Below, piece by piece: positions 44,216 through 54,770 of a stretch of DNA of 64,000 nt. The stretch's first letter is position 1; each line of letters begins with the position of its first letter. The position numbers were made by a program, and so were the translations under genes. The stretch covers positions 177,254,493-177,318,492 of the forward strand of contig CM060953.1 in assembly GCA_030765055.1 (NCBI GenBank), in the 5' to 3' direction. The notes beneath the pieces are model-generated. The model ran no database searches. It worked only from the letters and a program-made list of their open reading frames with translations, and was not told the DNA's origin. This DNA comes from Mantis religiosa (lineage: Eukaryota > Arthropoda > Insecta > Mantodea > Mantidae).

Positions 44216-44519
44216 GAACTATCGTAGTGCCACACTTTCACTAATGACACATTATTTCACTACCACTTCACATATTCTGCGAGCTGCAGCAGCGGCGTTA
44301 TAATCTTGTTTCCAGAAATGTTTCTTATAAGAACTCTAACTTCAAACTTGTTTATTAACAACTGAAGGCTGATACATGTTCCCAGTGCACGCAGTACTAG
44401 ACATGGCAATCTGTAAATAACATTGCCAATCAAAGAAACCTAATATATTTTCCAGAACACCCTTGTTATCCATTATTTGGATTATTTGAAGTAATAATAG
44501 GTAGAGAAAGTCGTTTATA

Positions 44520-45440
44520 TAATGGATAGAGTCAACATGAAAAATTCAATGCCATGGTCGGGATTTGAACCACGGATCTCCTGGTTTCCGTCCAGTCACT
44601 CTAACCCATTGAGCGACTATGGTCAACGTGCCGTCTTGACATTAAATTCTCCATTTGACTCATATATTTCCCCGGTAAACTACTGGGAGCTCTCGCTTTC
44701 GAGAATTTAATGTCAGAATGGCACGTTGACCATGGTAGCTCAATGGGTTAGAGCGACTTGTCGGAAACCAGGTGATCCGTGTTTCAAATCCCGGCCATGG
44801 CATTGAATTTTTCATGTTGACTCTATCCATCAAAAACCTTAATGTGGAGAAATGATTAATTTCCATTAATTAACTAAAATAATAAGAGTTAAATGATGAA
44901 GCCAGGGACTGAAGTACTTACAATAGTAAGTCGCCACAAACGCTGTATCTCGAATGCGAGAGCTCCTAGTGGTTTACCGGGGAAATATATGAGTCAAATG
45001 GAGAATTTAATGTCAGGACGGCACGTTGACCATAGCTCAATGGGTTAGAGCGACTGGACGGAAACCAGGAGATCCGTGTTTCAAATCCCGGCCATGGCAT
45101 TGAATTTTTCATGTTGACTCTATCCATCAAAAACCTTAATGTGGAGAAATGATTAATTTCCATTAATTAACTAAAATAATAAGAGTTAAATGATGAAGCC
45201 TGGGACTGAAGTACTTACAATAGTAAGTCACCACAAACGGTTTATCTCGAATGCGAGAGCTCCTAGTGATTTACCGGGGAAATATATGAGTTAACTGGAG
45301 AATTTAATGTCAGGACGGCACGTTGACCATGGTAGCTCAATGGGTTAGAGCGACTGGACGGTAACCAGGAGATCCGTGGTTCAAATCCCGGACATGGCAT
45401 TAAATTTTTCATGTTGACTCTATCCATCAAAAACCTTAGC
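44520..45440. mobile_element. foldback/tandem element F3 with tRNA-like units
   Basis: An inverted unit at 44520-44700 faces 2.6 direct units starting near 44700, 44995 and 45291. The landmark GCACGTTGAC repeats at 44721, 45021 and 45318, a period of 297-300 bp. Each unit has a tRNA-like segment (TAGCTCAATGGGTTAGAGCG and GGTTCAAATCCCG) followed by CATTGAATTTTTCATGTTGA and a GAAGTACTTACAATAGTAAG middle. Both outer ends are the inverted pair AATGGATAGAGTCAAC and GTTGACTCTATCCATC. The frames of 62-72 codons on each strand are this repeat. Confidence 0.8.
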
Positions 45441-45481
45441 CTATAGACGGCTGGTGTGGAGAAATGATTAATTTCCATCAA

Positions 45482-46043
45482 TTAACAAAAAAATTCGTTT
45501 ATTAAAAATTATAGCTCTAGTCCTCCAAGAATGTCTCTATATGTATCATTTATCATCCCCTAAAGCAATGTATATGTTTTTGTGCTGTTGTTACATTCTT
45601 CGAGGAATGAGGTCAAGTTGAAGAATCCTCCACGTGATCAGGAAATCGAATTCCTTTTCGTTGTGTGAAAGTTACCGAAACTGAGAACTCATTCATTACT
45701 CTCAGCTGACGTCTGCTGTCGCTTCAGGTTCGCGGCGAAAATACGTTATAACTGTCTGCACCACTGATGCTACATCCTACTCCAGCATCTTCATAAACTT
45801 GAGTACCTCTTTCTTATATCCGGGAATGATCATACTCAATTACATTATTATATGAGACAAAATGTTACTGTATATCATACTCCATCATTTTAAAACTCAA
45901 GATAACCGTAGTTTATTGTCTATATGTTCATGAACAGAGAGGGAAACTTGAGCACTAATGGCAGAGACGGATGACTTCAGGCTGTGTTCTGGAGTATCAT
46001 AGTATTGTTTACGAGAGTGAGCCTTGCAAATACATAGATATAC
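45482..46043. other. no recognisable feature
   Basis: AT-rich with a GC-richer patch near 45700-45760. I recognise no element. Confidence 0.45.
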
Positions 46044-46194
46044 TCAACTCGACAGTAAGAAAGCACATAAATTGCACTTCAGCTTTTTAGGTTTTGCCTC
46101 CTGCCATATCACATGATTCGACTGCACCATTTCGCAGTAGTTTGATGAACGTAAACTAAAGTGTGAAGCAATAATGTTTATGGGTGACACACAG

Positions 46195-46312
46195 TTCCAC
46201 GTTGGGACGCCAATTTGATACAATAAATTTTGTATCAAACAAAGCCCCACGTTGGGCGCCAATTTGAGACAATAATGTTTATGGGTGACACACAGCCCCA
46301 CATTGGGCGCCA
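46195..46312 (-). promoter_or_regulatory. tRNA-Lys-type primer-binding site, present three times
   Basis: The minus strand carries TGGCGCCCAACGTGGGGC at 46261-46244, the classic tRNA-Lys site of Gypsy elements, and near-copies at 46312-46295 (one mismatch, CAATGTGGGGC) and 46212-46195 (TGGCGTCCCAACGTGGAA). Spacing is 51 and 49 bases, and each is preceded by TCAAAT. So a ~50-bp LTR-end/PBS segment is tandemly triplicated. Confidence 0.8.
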
Positions 46313-46479
46313 ATTTGAAGCAATATTTTAATGGCGAGCAAATAAGTTGGCGAGCAGGGGCTACCAATATCCCTGTTTAGAGTTACTGACGGCAGAATGT
46401 TTATTACTCGATAAACTTTATTCGTTCCTCACGTATATATGAACCTACAAATATCCAAGACAGAACAAGTTGACCGCCC

Positions 46480-46587
46480 TAATAGGCTTCACGCCTCGGA
46501 CTGTTCTAATCGGCTCCACGCTGAAGACTGTTTCAATGGCTTGCAAGCCACGGAGCGCTCTAATCGGCTCCACGCCGAAGACTGTTT
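46480..46587 (-). repeat. four tandem 27-bp units in the G2 LTR
   Basis: Units start at 46480, 46507, 46534 and 46561 on the plus strand; units 2 and 4 are nearly identical (TAATCGGCTCCACGC... then GAAGACTGTTT), units 1 and 3 are more diverged. They lie upstream of the presumed promoter in transcription sense, where LTR enhancer repeats often occur. An enhancer role is inference. Confidence 0.7.
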
Positions 46588-46889
46588 GAATGACCACAGA
46601 TGCGCGTGGGTATATCACTTTCACTTTCTGAAAACCCCTTTTCAACCAAAGATCCCTTTGTAGCTATTTTTGTCGCCATTATGAATGGTTCAAAGAATAC
46701 CCTATTCAACAAGTCAAGTGAGCCTCTTTAGAAATCTGCTAAGGACACTGTTTCTTACATTGCTTTTGTTATAACAACTTTCCCCCCAACTGCTATTCGA
46801 CTCAACTGGCTTTGCACGGATTGTAACAAAGAACCAACATTCCTTTGACATCCATCATGATTATTTACTTATGGCCAACCTTAATTTCG

Positions 46890-47847
46890 GTATCAAGTGG
46901 GTCAAACTAGCTTGAACCACTACTGGCCAACCGACCTAGGTACTGGCTCGCTGTACAGAGCCAGAATGTTTTTGTTGTATGCTCAGCCTTTAAGGGTTTT
47001 ACCGCAGGTAGGTTTTTCTCAGGATGTTGTCGGATGGATTGTGCGTTTTTAGGAAGAATTTGTTTCGAGGTAGCGTACATTTTTTGTACCGCGGGTTGTA
47101 GGAATTGATGCAAAACCTTATGCACCCTGGTGTTCTATTTTGAAATTTGCTTTAGTTTGAGAAAATTTTCATACCAAACAGCTTAGAACAATTATGTGGA
47201 GCTTAGCTTAGCTACTGAGTTATCTGGAGTGCCCGCAAAACATGCGCGGTGCTCGGAACAGCCTGAATCGGCGTCTAGTGGGGCCATAATCTCCCAATGA
47301 TCTAACAAGAGCGCTACTAAGTCTTGGTAAAGTTGCGTAAAATTTTGATGCCCGACGAATAATTTCATCCTACACATAAGAAATACCCGAGGTTTCATGA
47401 AGCAAGTTGGTAGGAAAAGAGCGACCCACAGAATAGATGGTTCGTAATCCTCTATTCTGTGCCCGTTGAGGTTATGCCAGCCAGCTGTCTGCAACCATGC
47501 CCCAGATCTCGTAGCCATATAGCATCACCGGGAATTAACAGCGCACCGAAGTGTGGCAACTTTAGGCCAACCGGCATCGAGCCCAACCCCAGCATTGGAT
47601 ACAGGGAAGCAATTGGTTCCTGCACCCTTGCTGAGAGGTCCCTGATATGGTAGCGGAAAGTTAAACCTCTATCCAGATTAACTCCCAGGTATTTTACAGA
47701 ATCAGTCCACTCTATCCTTCCACCTTGGAAGCTGAAGTTGGGTCAGTCGGCGGTAGTGTGGCGCTTTGTGAAAAGAATTGCATGGCTTTTGTCTGGGTTA
47801 ACGGACATCCACCAACGCCGACACCACCGTTGTGTGAGACGGCGGTG
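46890..47847 (-). pseudogene. R1/Jockey-like LINE, RT C-terminal region and 3' end
   Basis: Minus-strand frames read WCRRWWMSVNPDKSHAILF near 47840-47770, then WTDSVKYLGVNLDRGLTFRY, HIRDLSARVQEPIASLYPML and GLKLPHFGALLIPG near 47650-47540, the usual order downstream of the RT active site. Frameshifts separate them. Toward the 3' end 47125-46907 gives LHQFLQPAVQKMYATSK and then UTR with the TTTACCGCAGGTAGG motif. The coding sequence continues upstream at 48367 after a 495-bp insertion. Confidence 0.75.
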
Positions 47848-47859
47848 TCTTTGTAAGGG

Positions 47860-48354
47860 CCCCGCATGGGTGTCCGTCCCCTTTAGCTGCCATGGTGCGG
47901 GCGCTGCGGACCCCTAGTACTCGTGGAACCTCTGACGTTACTAGAGGAACCTCGTGTTCCTCCTGAATGGGACTTGTTCGGATTGGGTTGGACTCGAGGG
48001 GACAGTGGTTCCCGCTACCCGTGGGAGATCGGGTATGTCTTCTGGCGGGGTTGAGGGAAGCCATATGTTCCTGCGTACTAGCCCGCATAGCTAGTAGAAG
48101 GTTTGCTAGATCACCAGATGCTTCTATCGAGGCTGTTCAGTAGCATTCCCCGTTCGGGTTTGGCGCGCATAAGTGACGTATCCATTTCCACCCGTCTTGT
48201 GTTTTCGGACCATATGTGGGGCTTGTTAATCTTTAGGTCTTGCCCTACTTGGAAGCCCCGTGGAGGCGCCGGACGCCCTTCGGTGACAGCTCGGTAACTT
48301 CCTGGTACAGAGGGAGGTTAGCGACGGCTGTCTGTGTAGACTCTATTCGTAATA
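47860..48354 (+). mobile_element. GC-rich ~495-bp repeat, copy 4, inserted in the R1-like LINE with 12-bp target duplication
   Basis: TCTTTGTAAGGG occurs directly before (47848-47859) and after (48355-48366). Removing the block joins the minus-strand LINE sequence VVVGPLQR to RHRRLTQRWCRRW, consistent with RT-region residues around the insertion. This proves that the repeat moves, and gives its full ends. The 12-bp duplication points to LINE-type integration, so it is probably a SINE. The internal landmarks match copies 1-3. Confidence 0.8.
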
Positions 48355-48366
48355 TCTTTGTAAGGG

Positions 48367-48475
48367 ACCCACGACTACTGCTGTTACTTCCAATATGCCT
48401 TCCATGAGCCAATTGACAATTCCACGTTACGCAAAGCTACATAGACGTCCCCCAAGCATATCTATGTATAATAAT
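48367..48475 (-). pseudogene. R1-like LINE, short upstream piece beyond the insertion
   Basis: Minus strand reads NWLMEGILEVTAVVVGPLQR, ending at the target duplication; ADDTAVVVG-type sequence is expected here just after the RT active site. The canonical ADD itself is not preserved. The frame decays further right. Confidence 0.5.
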
Positions 48476-49080
48476 ATGTATCAAAGCATCTTATCTGAAA
48501 TTTGGCATCTAGGCGACTCAGATTACTTTAGTCAGCAAATATTACATCGGTCATCTGCACGTCTTCGATATGAGTAAACCGGAAATTGGTGACATAAGCT
48601 AAAGTCATGTGAATTCTTATGTTACATTGTTCCCATACATCAGCAGAATTTGGTATTTAGAATGTGGAGAATGTGTCATCAAGGCACAGGAATAACTATT
48701 AAATGAAAATATTCCATAATTATATAAGTTCCCAGTCTTCCTCAACCGTACACGTGAGATTATAAAAGGACTGTTCTGCTAATTCTAGACAGTAAAGGTA
48801 TATAGTGAACAAGAACCGGTCGAGTTAAAAAAGAAGCTATAATGAACATCGTGTTTCACAATGAACATAAGATATATGTGCAGGGGTTGTAATTATGTCA
48901 CATAAACTGGAAGGATCTTGAATTGAAAATATTACCTTAAGAATAAAAAGTGTGTAATAACTAATACAGATAAGAATGATTTTCTATTTTTAAAAGAATC
49001 TTTAACAAGTATACAGTTGTGTCGCATTCTCCCCCCCCCCCAATCTTGGAAGCACCTCTAGAACTCACATTTTCTTCGGT
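48476..49080. other. no recognisable feature
   Basis: AT-rich sequence with an 11-base C run near 49030-49040. No gene or repeat recognised. Confidence 0.45.
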
Positions 49081-49300
49081 GATTGCTATTTTATCTCATC
49101 AAAGGTGACAAAACGACGTCCTTTCATGCTTCTCTTCAGCCTCGGGAATAGAAAGAAGTGGCGGGGGGCCATGACCGGCGAATACACAATACAACAGTTT
49201 TCCTTTTTCCACAAAAAAGAGTCACGAACAGGCACTGAGGTGTGAGTGAGATCTTTATCGTGATGTAATTCTACGATGCTTTTGCTACAATTTTGGACAA
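49081..49300 (-). pseudogene. mariner-like transposase C-terminal fragment (lineage M7)
   Basis: The 77-codon minus-strand frame reads SIVELHHDKDLTHTSVPVRD, corresponding to the second catalytic block (family FHHDNAPAHTS), and MAPRHFFLFPRLKRSMKGRR, the third block with the catalytic Asp replaced by His. It ends FVTFDEIK, a motif seen at this position in many mariner-like proteins. It differs from families M1-M6 here. No terminal repeats were found. Confidence 0.7.
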
Positions 49301-49667
49301 CTTCTCTTGTAATGGTCATGCGGCAGTTTTGCAGAACTATTTTACTTCTATGTTTTAGTCAGTAAATGATATGGGAGGGCGAGGGAGAAAAAGCCTTCTC
49401 GACCCACTTTAAACCATTAAACTCTTGTCTTATTTTCGGTAAAGGTCACAATCAATTTTTCAAATTTAGGGAGGATAAACACCCATGAAAAATCAATAAA
49501 TTTTTCGCTGCACAGCACTTATTGAAAAATGAAGACTATATAGAAAAATAAAACATATTCTACATGTTAAATGCACTAAATATTGCTATTTTGATACTTA
49601 TGTATAACTTTTAGGCACATTCTTTTAAGCACAATTCTTTTGTTTTGTTTTCTGCTTAGACAATGCA

Positions 49668-50883
49668 CCTTTACTCATCCTCATAATTTTGATGGTCCTT
49701 CTCAAAATAGTCTCTCCTGAATGCATTGCACTTGTTCTAGCGTTTCTGCCAGTCTTCAAAGACATACTGGAAGCCATTTTTAGATATCCTTGAAAACTGC
49801 CTCCGCAGCCTGCACCAATGCTTCTAATGATGGATAATGCCTCCTACGAAGGCGTTTCTTCAAGTTAGGGAATTGAAAAAAGTCATATGGGGCTAAATCT
49901 GGACTTTTGGGAGTGTGAGGGATGTACTTCACGTTGACTTTTGCAAGACATACAGCAACAACATTAGCAGTATGTGGCCGCGCATTATAGTGGTGCAGCA
50001 TCAGGACTGCTTCACATAAATGTGGTATTCTGCGCCTGATATGGACTTGCAATGTTTTCAGGACATCCCTGTTGTATTGTCCAGTTACTGATGTGTGTCC
50101 AGGTACATAACTTTTCCAGCAAAAACAATCACTTTTGCTTCTGGGGGGGTTGGTGATAAAGGAGATTTCCACACTTACCTTCGCTGTTTGCACTAAGGAT
50201 CAAAATGATGTTGCCAAGTTTCATCAGCAGTGATGAAAGGAACTTGGGATATTCCTCTAACATCAACTTTAACTGCATGTAGAGCTGAGTGCGACTGTCC
50301 TTTTGTTCGGGAATCAACAGTCTTGGAACCCATCGCGCACAAACACGTCTCATGTATAGTGTTTCTGTCACCAACGTGTGGGTGGCACTCAGTGAAATGT
50401 TCAGCATTTCAGAAAGTGATCTTAAGGTAATTCGTCGATCCTCTCTTACAATGGCAGCAGCAGTGTTGATGTTTTCTTCCGTAAGGGCAGTAACTGTAGC
50501 ACCGGATCCAACTTTCTTTGAAATTGAGTGTCTCCCCTCTTTGAACATTTTAAACCACTTTCGATCTGTGCTGTAGGGAAGAACAGACCATCATAGGCCT
50601 CCTGTAACATTGTATAGACCTCAAGTGAAGATTTTTTGAGACGAAAGCAGAATTTCAAAGCAGCATATTGTTCTTCGCGTGTTACCTACATTCAGTGGTA
50701 CGCGATACTGAACATACCTGAACTTGCTTGGTTCTCACAGACGGAAACTAGGAGTACCAGCTGTGAAACTACTACGGTGTGTTTGTTTCACATTAAGCTA
50801 ACGGAATATAATAAGATTGAATTTTAGTGCCAAAAATTATGACCCTAAACAAGTTATGATCATTCTTTATTGAACAGCCCCCG
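49668..50883 (-). pseudogene. mariner family M1, copy lacking its 3' terminal repeat (M1c)
   Basis: The right end has the inverted repeat CGGGGGCTGTTCAATAAAGA, bounded by TA at 50884-50885. The minus-strand coding pieces run KFCFRLKKSSLEVYTMLQEA (50658 frame), MRRVCARWVPRLLIPEQKDS (50548 frame), then the second block MLHHYNARPHTANVVA (catalytic Asp replaced by Tyr) and SPDLAPYDFFQFPNLKKRL (third Asp kept). The stop codon complement lies near 49672. Left of that the M1 3' UTR and terminal repeat are missing, so the copy is truncated or was broken by a later event. Confidence 0.85.
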
Positions 50884-50885
50884 TA

Positions 50886-52140
50886 TGTTTTAGACTTTCA
50901 CACATTTCTATGTTTCCCGCTCGACAGTTATATGTGTACAAATAATAACAGAGAGCTAGTACAAAATATACACAAGTACTAAACAAATGACATTGCAAAC
51001 GAGTATGTAGGGTGCAAAGGGTAACTACATCCTCACAATTTCAAATAAAATCCCTTTTGTTTTTGATATAGAAAGTATATAAACAGCATACCTTTGTAAA
51101 TTAAAACCCAATAATAACCAATAAATAATTAATGCCACAAACAATTTTATTTTAAATAGTAACAATCTGTGAAGTAGGATTTTATCTACCTCTAACAGTG
51201 TATCAATTATACAAAGTGATCCAGAATAAAGAAGTCATTACAAATTATTGTAAGATAATGTAATATATACTTTCAGAGATACAAAGAGCAGCTCAAGAGT
51301 TCTTTAAAGTTGTCCAATATCAAGCTCCTAACACAAGAGTTTACGTTTGGAATTTAAGAATCTTTTTTTTTTTTTTTTTTTTGTCAGTTAGCTAGTGCAA
51401 AGCCAAAACAAAGTCATTCTTTTCCTAAAAACTTTTGTAAACAAAGAGTCTCAAAAAGTATTTTCTTTGAGATCTTCATAAAGAATTTTGGGAAATAACA
51501 CAGAAATTAAAAGAAAAATATACAGTTTTGTTAATTATGGTGACTGTTTTCTATAGAAGAATATAATATAAGAGATAAATACTGAAAAATAATACCTCTG
51601 TTTGCAGCACTTGGTACTTTTAGTGTTCATGGTATAGCTGAATGGGAAATGAAACAGTATACAACTTTTTAATAATATTTACAATATTAATATACCACTA
51701 TTATTTAATTTATATACATATGTAATATAAGGTTCCCTCAAAGGCTCCAAGCCACACTAAGAAGATTTACAATGTTGCCAAGGTCTTACTCCTTTGTTTT
51801 CTACTTTAAGCTCTCCAGTAATGGAACCAGGAGCCATGTCCTGACCTAAGGATATAAGACTCGATTTATACGAGGCAAGGTTTATTGACCAAGCCGTTGA
51901 AACACTGTTGTGCTGTATCACTATGGAAACCGTAATTCACCTTGCTGCCGCAAAAGTCAAAAGCTTGTGCCTTCATAAGTGTAAATCTTTCTTCTTCGTT
52001 AATATCCTCAGGTGTTATTTATCGACAAGGCCTTTCCAACGAGTCCTACCCTGGGTTTGTCACAATATTAGAACCAAGGACAAGAGCTGAGAAGGCTATC
52101 ATTCCAAAGATTCGCCCTGTTCAGCTTTCTCCGTTACCCT
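50886..52140. other. no recognisable feature
   Basis: Long AT-rich stretch with a 19-base T run at 51364-51382. Two overlapping 60-68 codon frames at 51908-52148 have no homology that I recognise. Confidence 0.5.
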
Positions 52141-52145
52141 CCTCG

Positions 52146-52147
<2 letters not shown>

Positions 52148-52185
<38 letters not shown>

Positions 52186-52345
52186 ATATAAGGGCGCTCA
52201 ACTACGGCGGTCATCAGCGCCCTTTAAAAACCTAGTCATGGTAAAAGCCAGATATAAAACTTTCTGAAAACTATACAAGTGTAACAAAACCTACTAAATC
52301 CTAAACGAGACAAGAATCTAAAAACCTTCTCCACGGGTCGCCACG
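52148..52345 (-). repeat. I-like LINE 3' end with (ATC)n tail, strongly 5' truncated
   Basis: A (GAT)n run at 52148-52184 (ATC on the minus strand) is followed by AAGGGCGCT...AGCGCCCTT, the same hairpin as at 6011-6045, and by sequence matching 5825-6000 backwards up to GGAGAAGGTTTTTAGATTC at 52330-52340. So this is the last ~150 bases of the same LINE. The short-repeat tail is typical of I-clade LINEs. Confidence 0.8.
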
Positions 52346-52500
52346 CACGGCCTACACGTGGGTGGGCCTGTTGACCGTCTCCCTCAACCACGAAGAGGAG
52401 CCCACACGAGGGAGACTGTTGGCTCGGGACCCCGGGTGCGCCAAACCCGTACCTACCGAAGTAGGACCCTGGGGGTTTACCCTTCTCGTGGAGGACTAAC
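52346..52500. other. GC-rich segment joined to the LINE tail, possible LINE 5' UTR remnant
   Basis: About 155 bases, much more GC-rich than the flanks, abut the truncated LINE exactly at its break. They contain CCACGCACGGCCTACACGTG and CGGGACCCCGGGTGCG. If this is the 5' UTR of the same LINE, the copy would be an internal-deletion derivative. I cannot test that here because no full-length copy is in the window. Confidence 0.35.
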
Positions 52501-52814
52501 ACTCCCTAAGACTTAAGTCAGATTGCTGTCGAGGATCACAAATACTCTGAATCAGAGATGGATGATCAGCAAAATTACTGAAAGGAATTCTGTTGATGGA
52601 GCTCTGATACGTTGAATGGCAAAGGAAACCGGTGTACCCGGAGTACACATCTAGAAGCCATGTTTTCCCCTGAGATGGAACCCTGGCCCACTAGGTGAAA
52701 GACGGATGAACTAACCTCACACCCAAAGTGCCACCTTGGTTTGTAAGTATAATTTGTTCAAAAATGAGGTGGTGCAACACATCAAATTATCTTAAAAGTA
52801 CCTACTTTATTCTT

Positions 52815-53055
52815 CTTTTTTTTAAATTTTCCTACGTCCTCCAACGTTGTCATATCGGACGATGCATGAAATGGGTGAAATGGTGTTTAAATCAATCCGG
52901 GGTCCATGGAGCTTAGAGTTACCCGACATCCGTCAATCAAGATAAGGGAAAACCCCGAGAAAAACATTATCCAGATAACTCGCCCTGACCGAGATTAACT
53001 CGGGACCTCTTGAACTCGAGGCAGACATGCTACCATCTATACTATCGGGGCGGGC
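52815..53055 (-). repeat. SINE B, minus strand
   Basis: End motif TTGTCATATCGGACGATGCA, body GGTCCATGGAGCTTAGAGTT and GATAAGGGAAAACCCCGAGA, and head with CGGGACCTCTTGAACTCGAG. The B-box is damaged (GAGATTAACTCGG lacks a CGA). Confidence 0.8.
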
Positions 53056-53329
53056 ACCTATTTTATTCCCTGTACATTTACAGACATATCGCGATTATAT
53101 ATATTAGGTTTCCAGATAGGTTTACATATTATTGTCACCCAATTATCGCAAGGCACGTCTAACTGACAGCTGAGTGAGGGACAGAAGGCGTTCAGGTCAC
53201 ACCTACCCATTTATCTCGTGTCAGTAACTGAGGGGATGGTAAAGAAATCATCACGGGCACCATACTGTCTCTTTCCCCGCCCCCTGACGTCTGGAACAGT
53301 TGGGACAATGTTTCGAGCCGCGCAGCTTC

Positions 53330-53632
53330 CAGAAACAGTGATCCTCCTATATAATTGCTGCAGTGGACGAGTTCAGTTCAGTTTTTGGCGAGCAGCCGTG
53401 AGGAGTGCCGAGCTAGTGAACGGACTGGAAGACTGTGTACGTGTATCAGAGAAGTTGCACATAATTGTGAGTGGAATGGATATGTGCCAGACGAACTGGT
53501 GAACTGTAATTGTGTGCGCTACGTAATTCTGTGTAATCGGCAAGTGTTCCAACTGTAATTCGGTGGATATAAAGAACATTTTGAGTTTGTGCAATTGGAC
53601 TTTTAATTTCACGAACCCACAAAGTCACAATA
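53330..53632 (+). mobile_element. partial solo LTR related to G1
   Basis: CCAGACGAACTGGTGAACTG, TAATTGTGTGCGCTACGTAA, TCGGCAAGTGTTCCAACTGT and CACGAACCCACAAAGTCACA align in order with the 3' two-thirds of the G1 LTR (for example GGACGAACTGGTAAATTGTA). A TATA-like CTATATAATTGCTGCAG lies at about 53347, in the same relative place as in G1. The LTR start upstream is unclear. No internal region is attached. Confidence 0.7.
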
Positions 53633-53774
53633 TGTTAAACTAATGGTTTACATGACGTTACATCAAGTATGTCTGCAACTTTGGGAGAATGAAGCACTAA
53701 CCTCTCTTGTTCGAAATTGTGGACGGTCAAAGTTGATTGTTGAGAATGTTGTTTCATTTACGTATTCCAATTAA

Positions 53775-53967
53775 ATAGATGAAATGATGCTCAAATAAGC
53801 TCAGGGTCCATAGAACTCAGAGTTGTCCAATGTTCATCTTTCACGATAAGGGGAAACCTAGGAAGAAAACCTAATCAAGAAAACTCGCCCTGACCGAAAT
53901 TCGAACTCTGGGCCTCTTTGAGCGTGAGCCAGACACGTTACTACCTAAGCTATAGAGGTGGGCTAAT
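53775..53967 (-). repeat. SINE B, minus strand
   Basis: AAATGATGCTCAAATAAGCT, AGGGTCCATAGAACTCAGAG and GATAAGGGGAAACCTAGGAA match the body; the head reads ATTCGAACTCTGGGCCTC and GCTATAGAGGTGGGC. Confidence 0.75.
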
Positions 53968-54015
53968 GGTTTTACGTTGTTGACATATAGATGATGGTTC
54001 ATCAGGCGTTAAGTA

Positions 54016-54122
<107 letters not shown>

Positions 54123-54264
54123 GGGGAAGTGTGATTCCCGAGGTAAGTTCTGATACCTGCATAAAAATATCTAATTTTTAAAAGAATTCTTGTGTATGTT
54201 CTTTTCTTACTTTCTTTTCGTCATTTTCTCCTATGTTTCTTGTGGCGTAGATAGATGTTGCAAC

Positions 54265-54770
54265 AATTTACTACTCTTCCCTTCCATTTTCTCGTTTGCA
54301 GTTTGCATCTACTATAAAAACTACATCATCAGCATTAGTAATTATATTCAAGTAATTACTGTACCTCAACACCCCTTCTAGGAGCTTATCTAAAATAATA
54401 ACCCAAAATGTTGGCTCCAATGTAGAACCCTGGGGACATCCCTTAGTAGTAATCTTGGTTACTGTTTGATTCATTACTGTGAGCTTTAATTTTTTTTTAC
54501 AATAGTTTAAGTGAATTTTAATATGTTGTATAATTTAAGTGTCTTAACCTATTAAAAGGAAAAGGCTTCCAGATGCCAAATAGAAATATCAACAAAGATG
54601 GCGTCAAAATATTTGTATAGTGATTTTTGTGGCTTCAATTACTGCTTTAATGGATTCTTCTGTGGGCTTTCCTTTTCGAAATCCAAATTGGTTGTCGCTT
54701 CTAACAATAGTATATGCCTAAAATTAAACAATATTTTGTATAGAGTCGTACACAATGCTGACATGACATC
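54265..54770 (-). pseudogene. LINE reverse transcriptase relic
   Basis: The minus strand reads TKGCPQGSTLEPTFWVIILD, a reverse transcriptase block (family CPQGSxLGPxLW), then NIITNADDVVFIVDAN with ADD preserved and Tyr/Phe before it lost. Upstream (54770-54600) YKYFDAIFVDIS matches the preceding RT block with the first catalytic Asp region (LAIFVDISKAFD). Several stops separate the pieces. This looks like the I/R1 group. No 3' end is attached. Confidence 0.7.

Larger units (their letters stand above)
46044..46880 (-). mobile_element. Gypsy element G2, 5' LTR, primer-binding sites and start of Gag (minus strand)
   Basis: On the minus strand an LTR-like region (about 46880 to 46316) has a TATATA-containing stretch and ACGAATAAAGTTTAT with a polyadenylation-like signal near 46420. 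Next come three copies of a tRNA-Lys-type primer-binding site (see separate entry). After them an ATG near 46127 opens a short frame reading MVQSNHVIWQEAKPKKLKCN, possibly the start of Gag, which soon stops. No Pol is present, so this is the 5' end only. The right boundary against the neighbouring LINE tail lies near 46880-46900; the first bases of the LTR are not certain. Confidence 0.65.
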
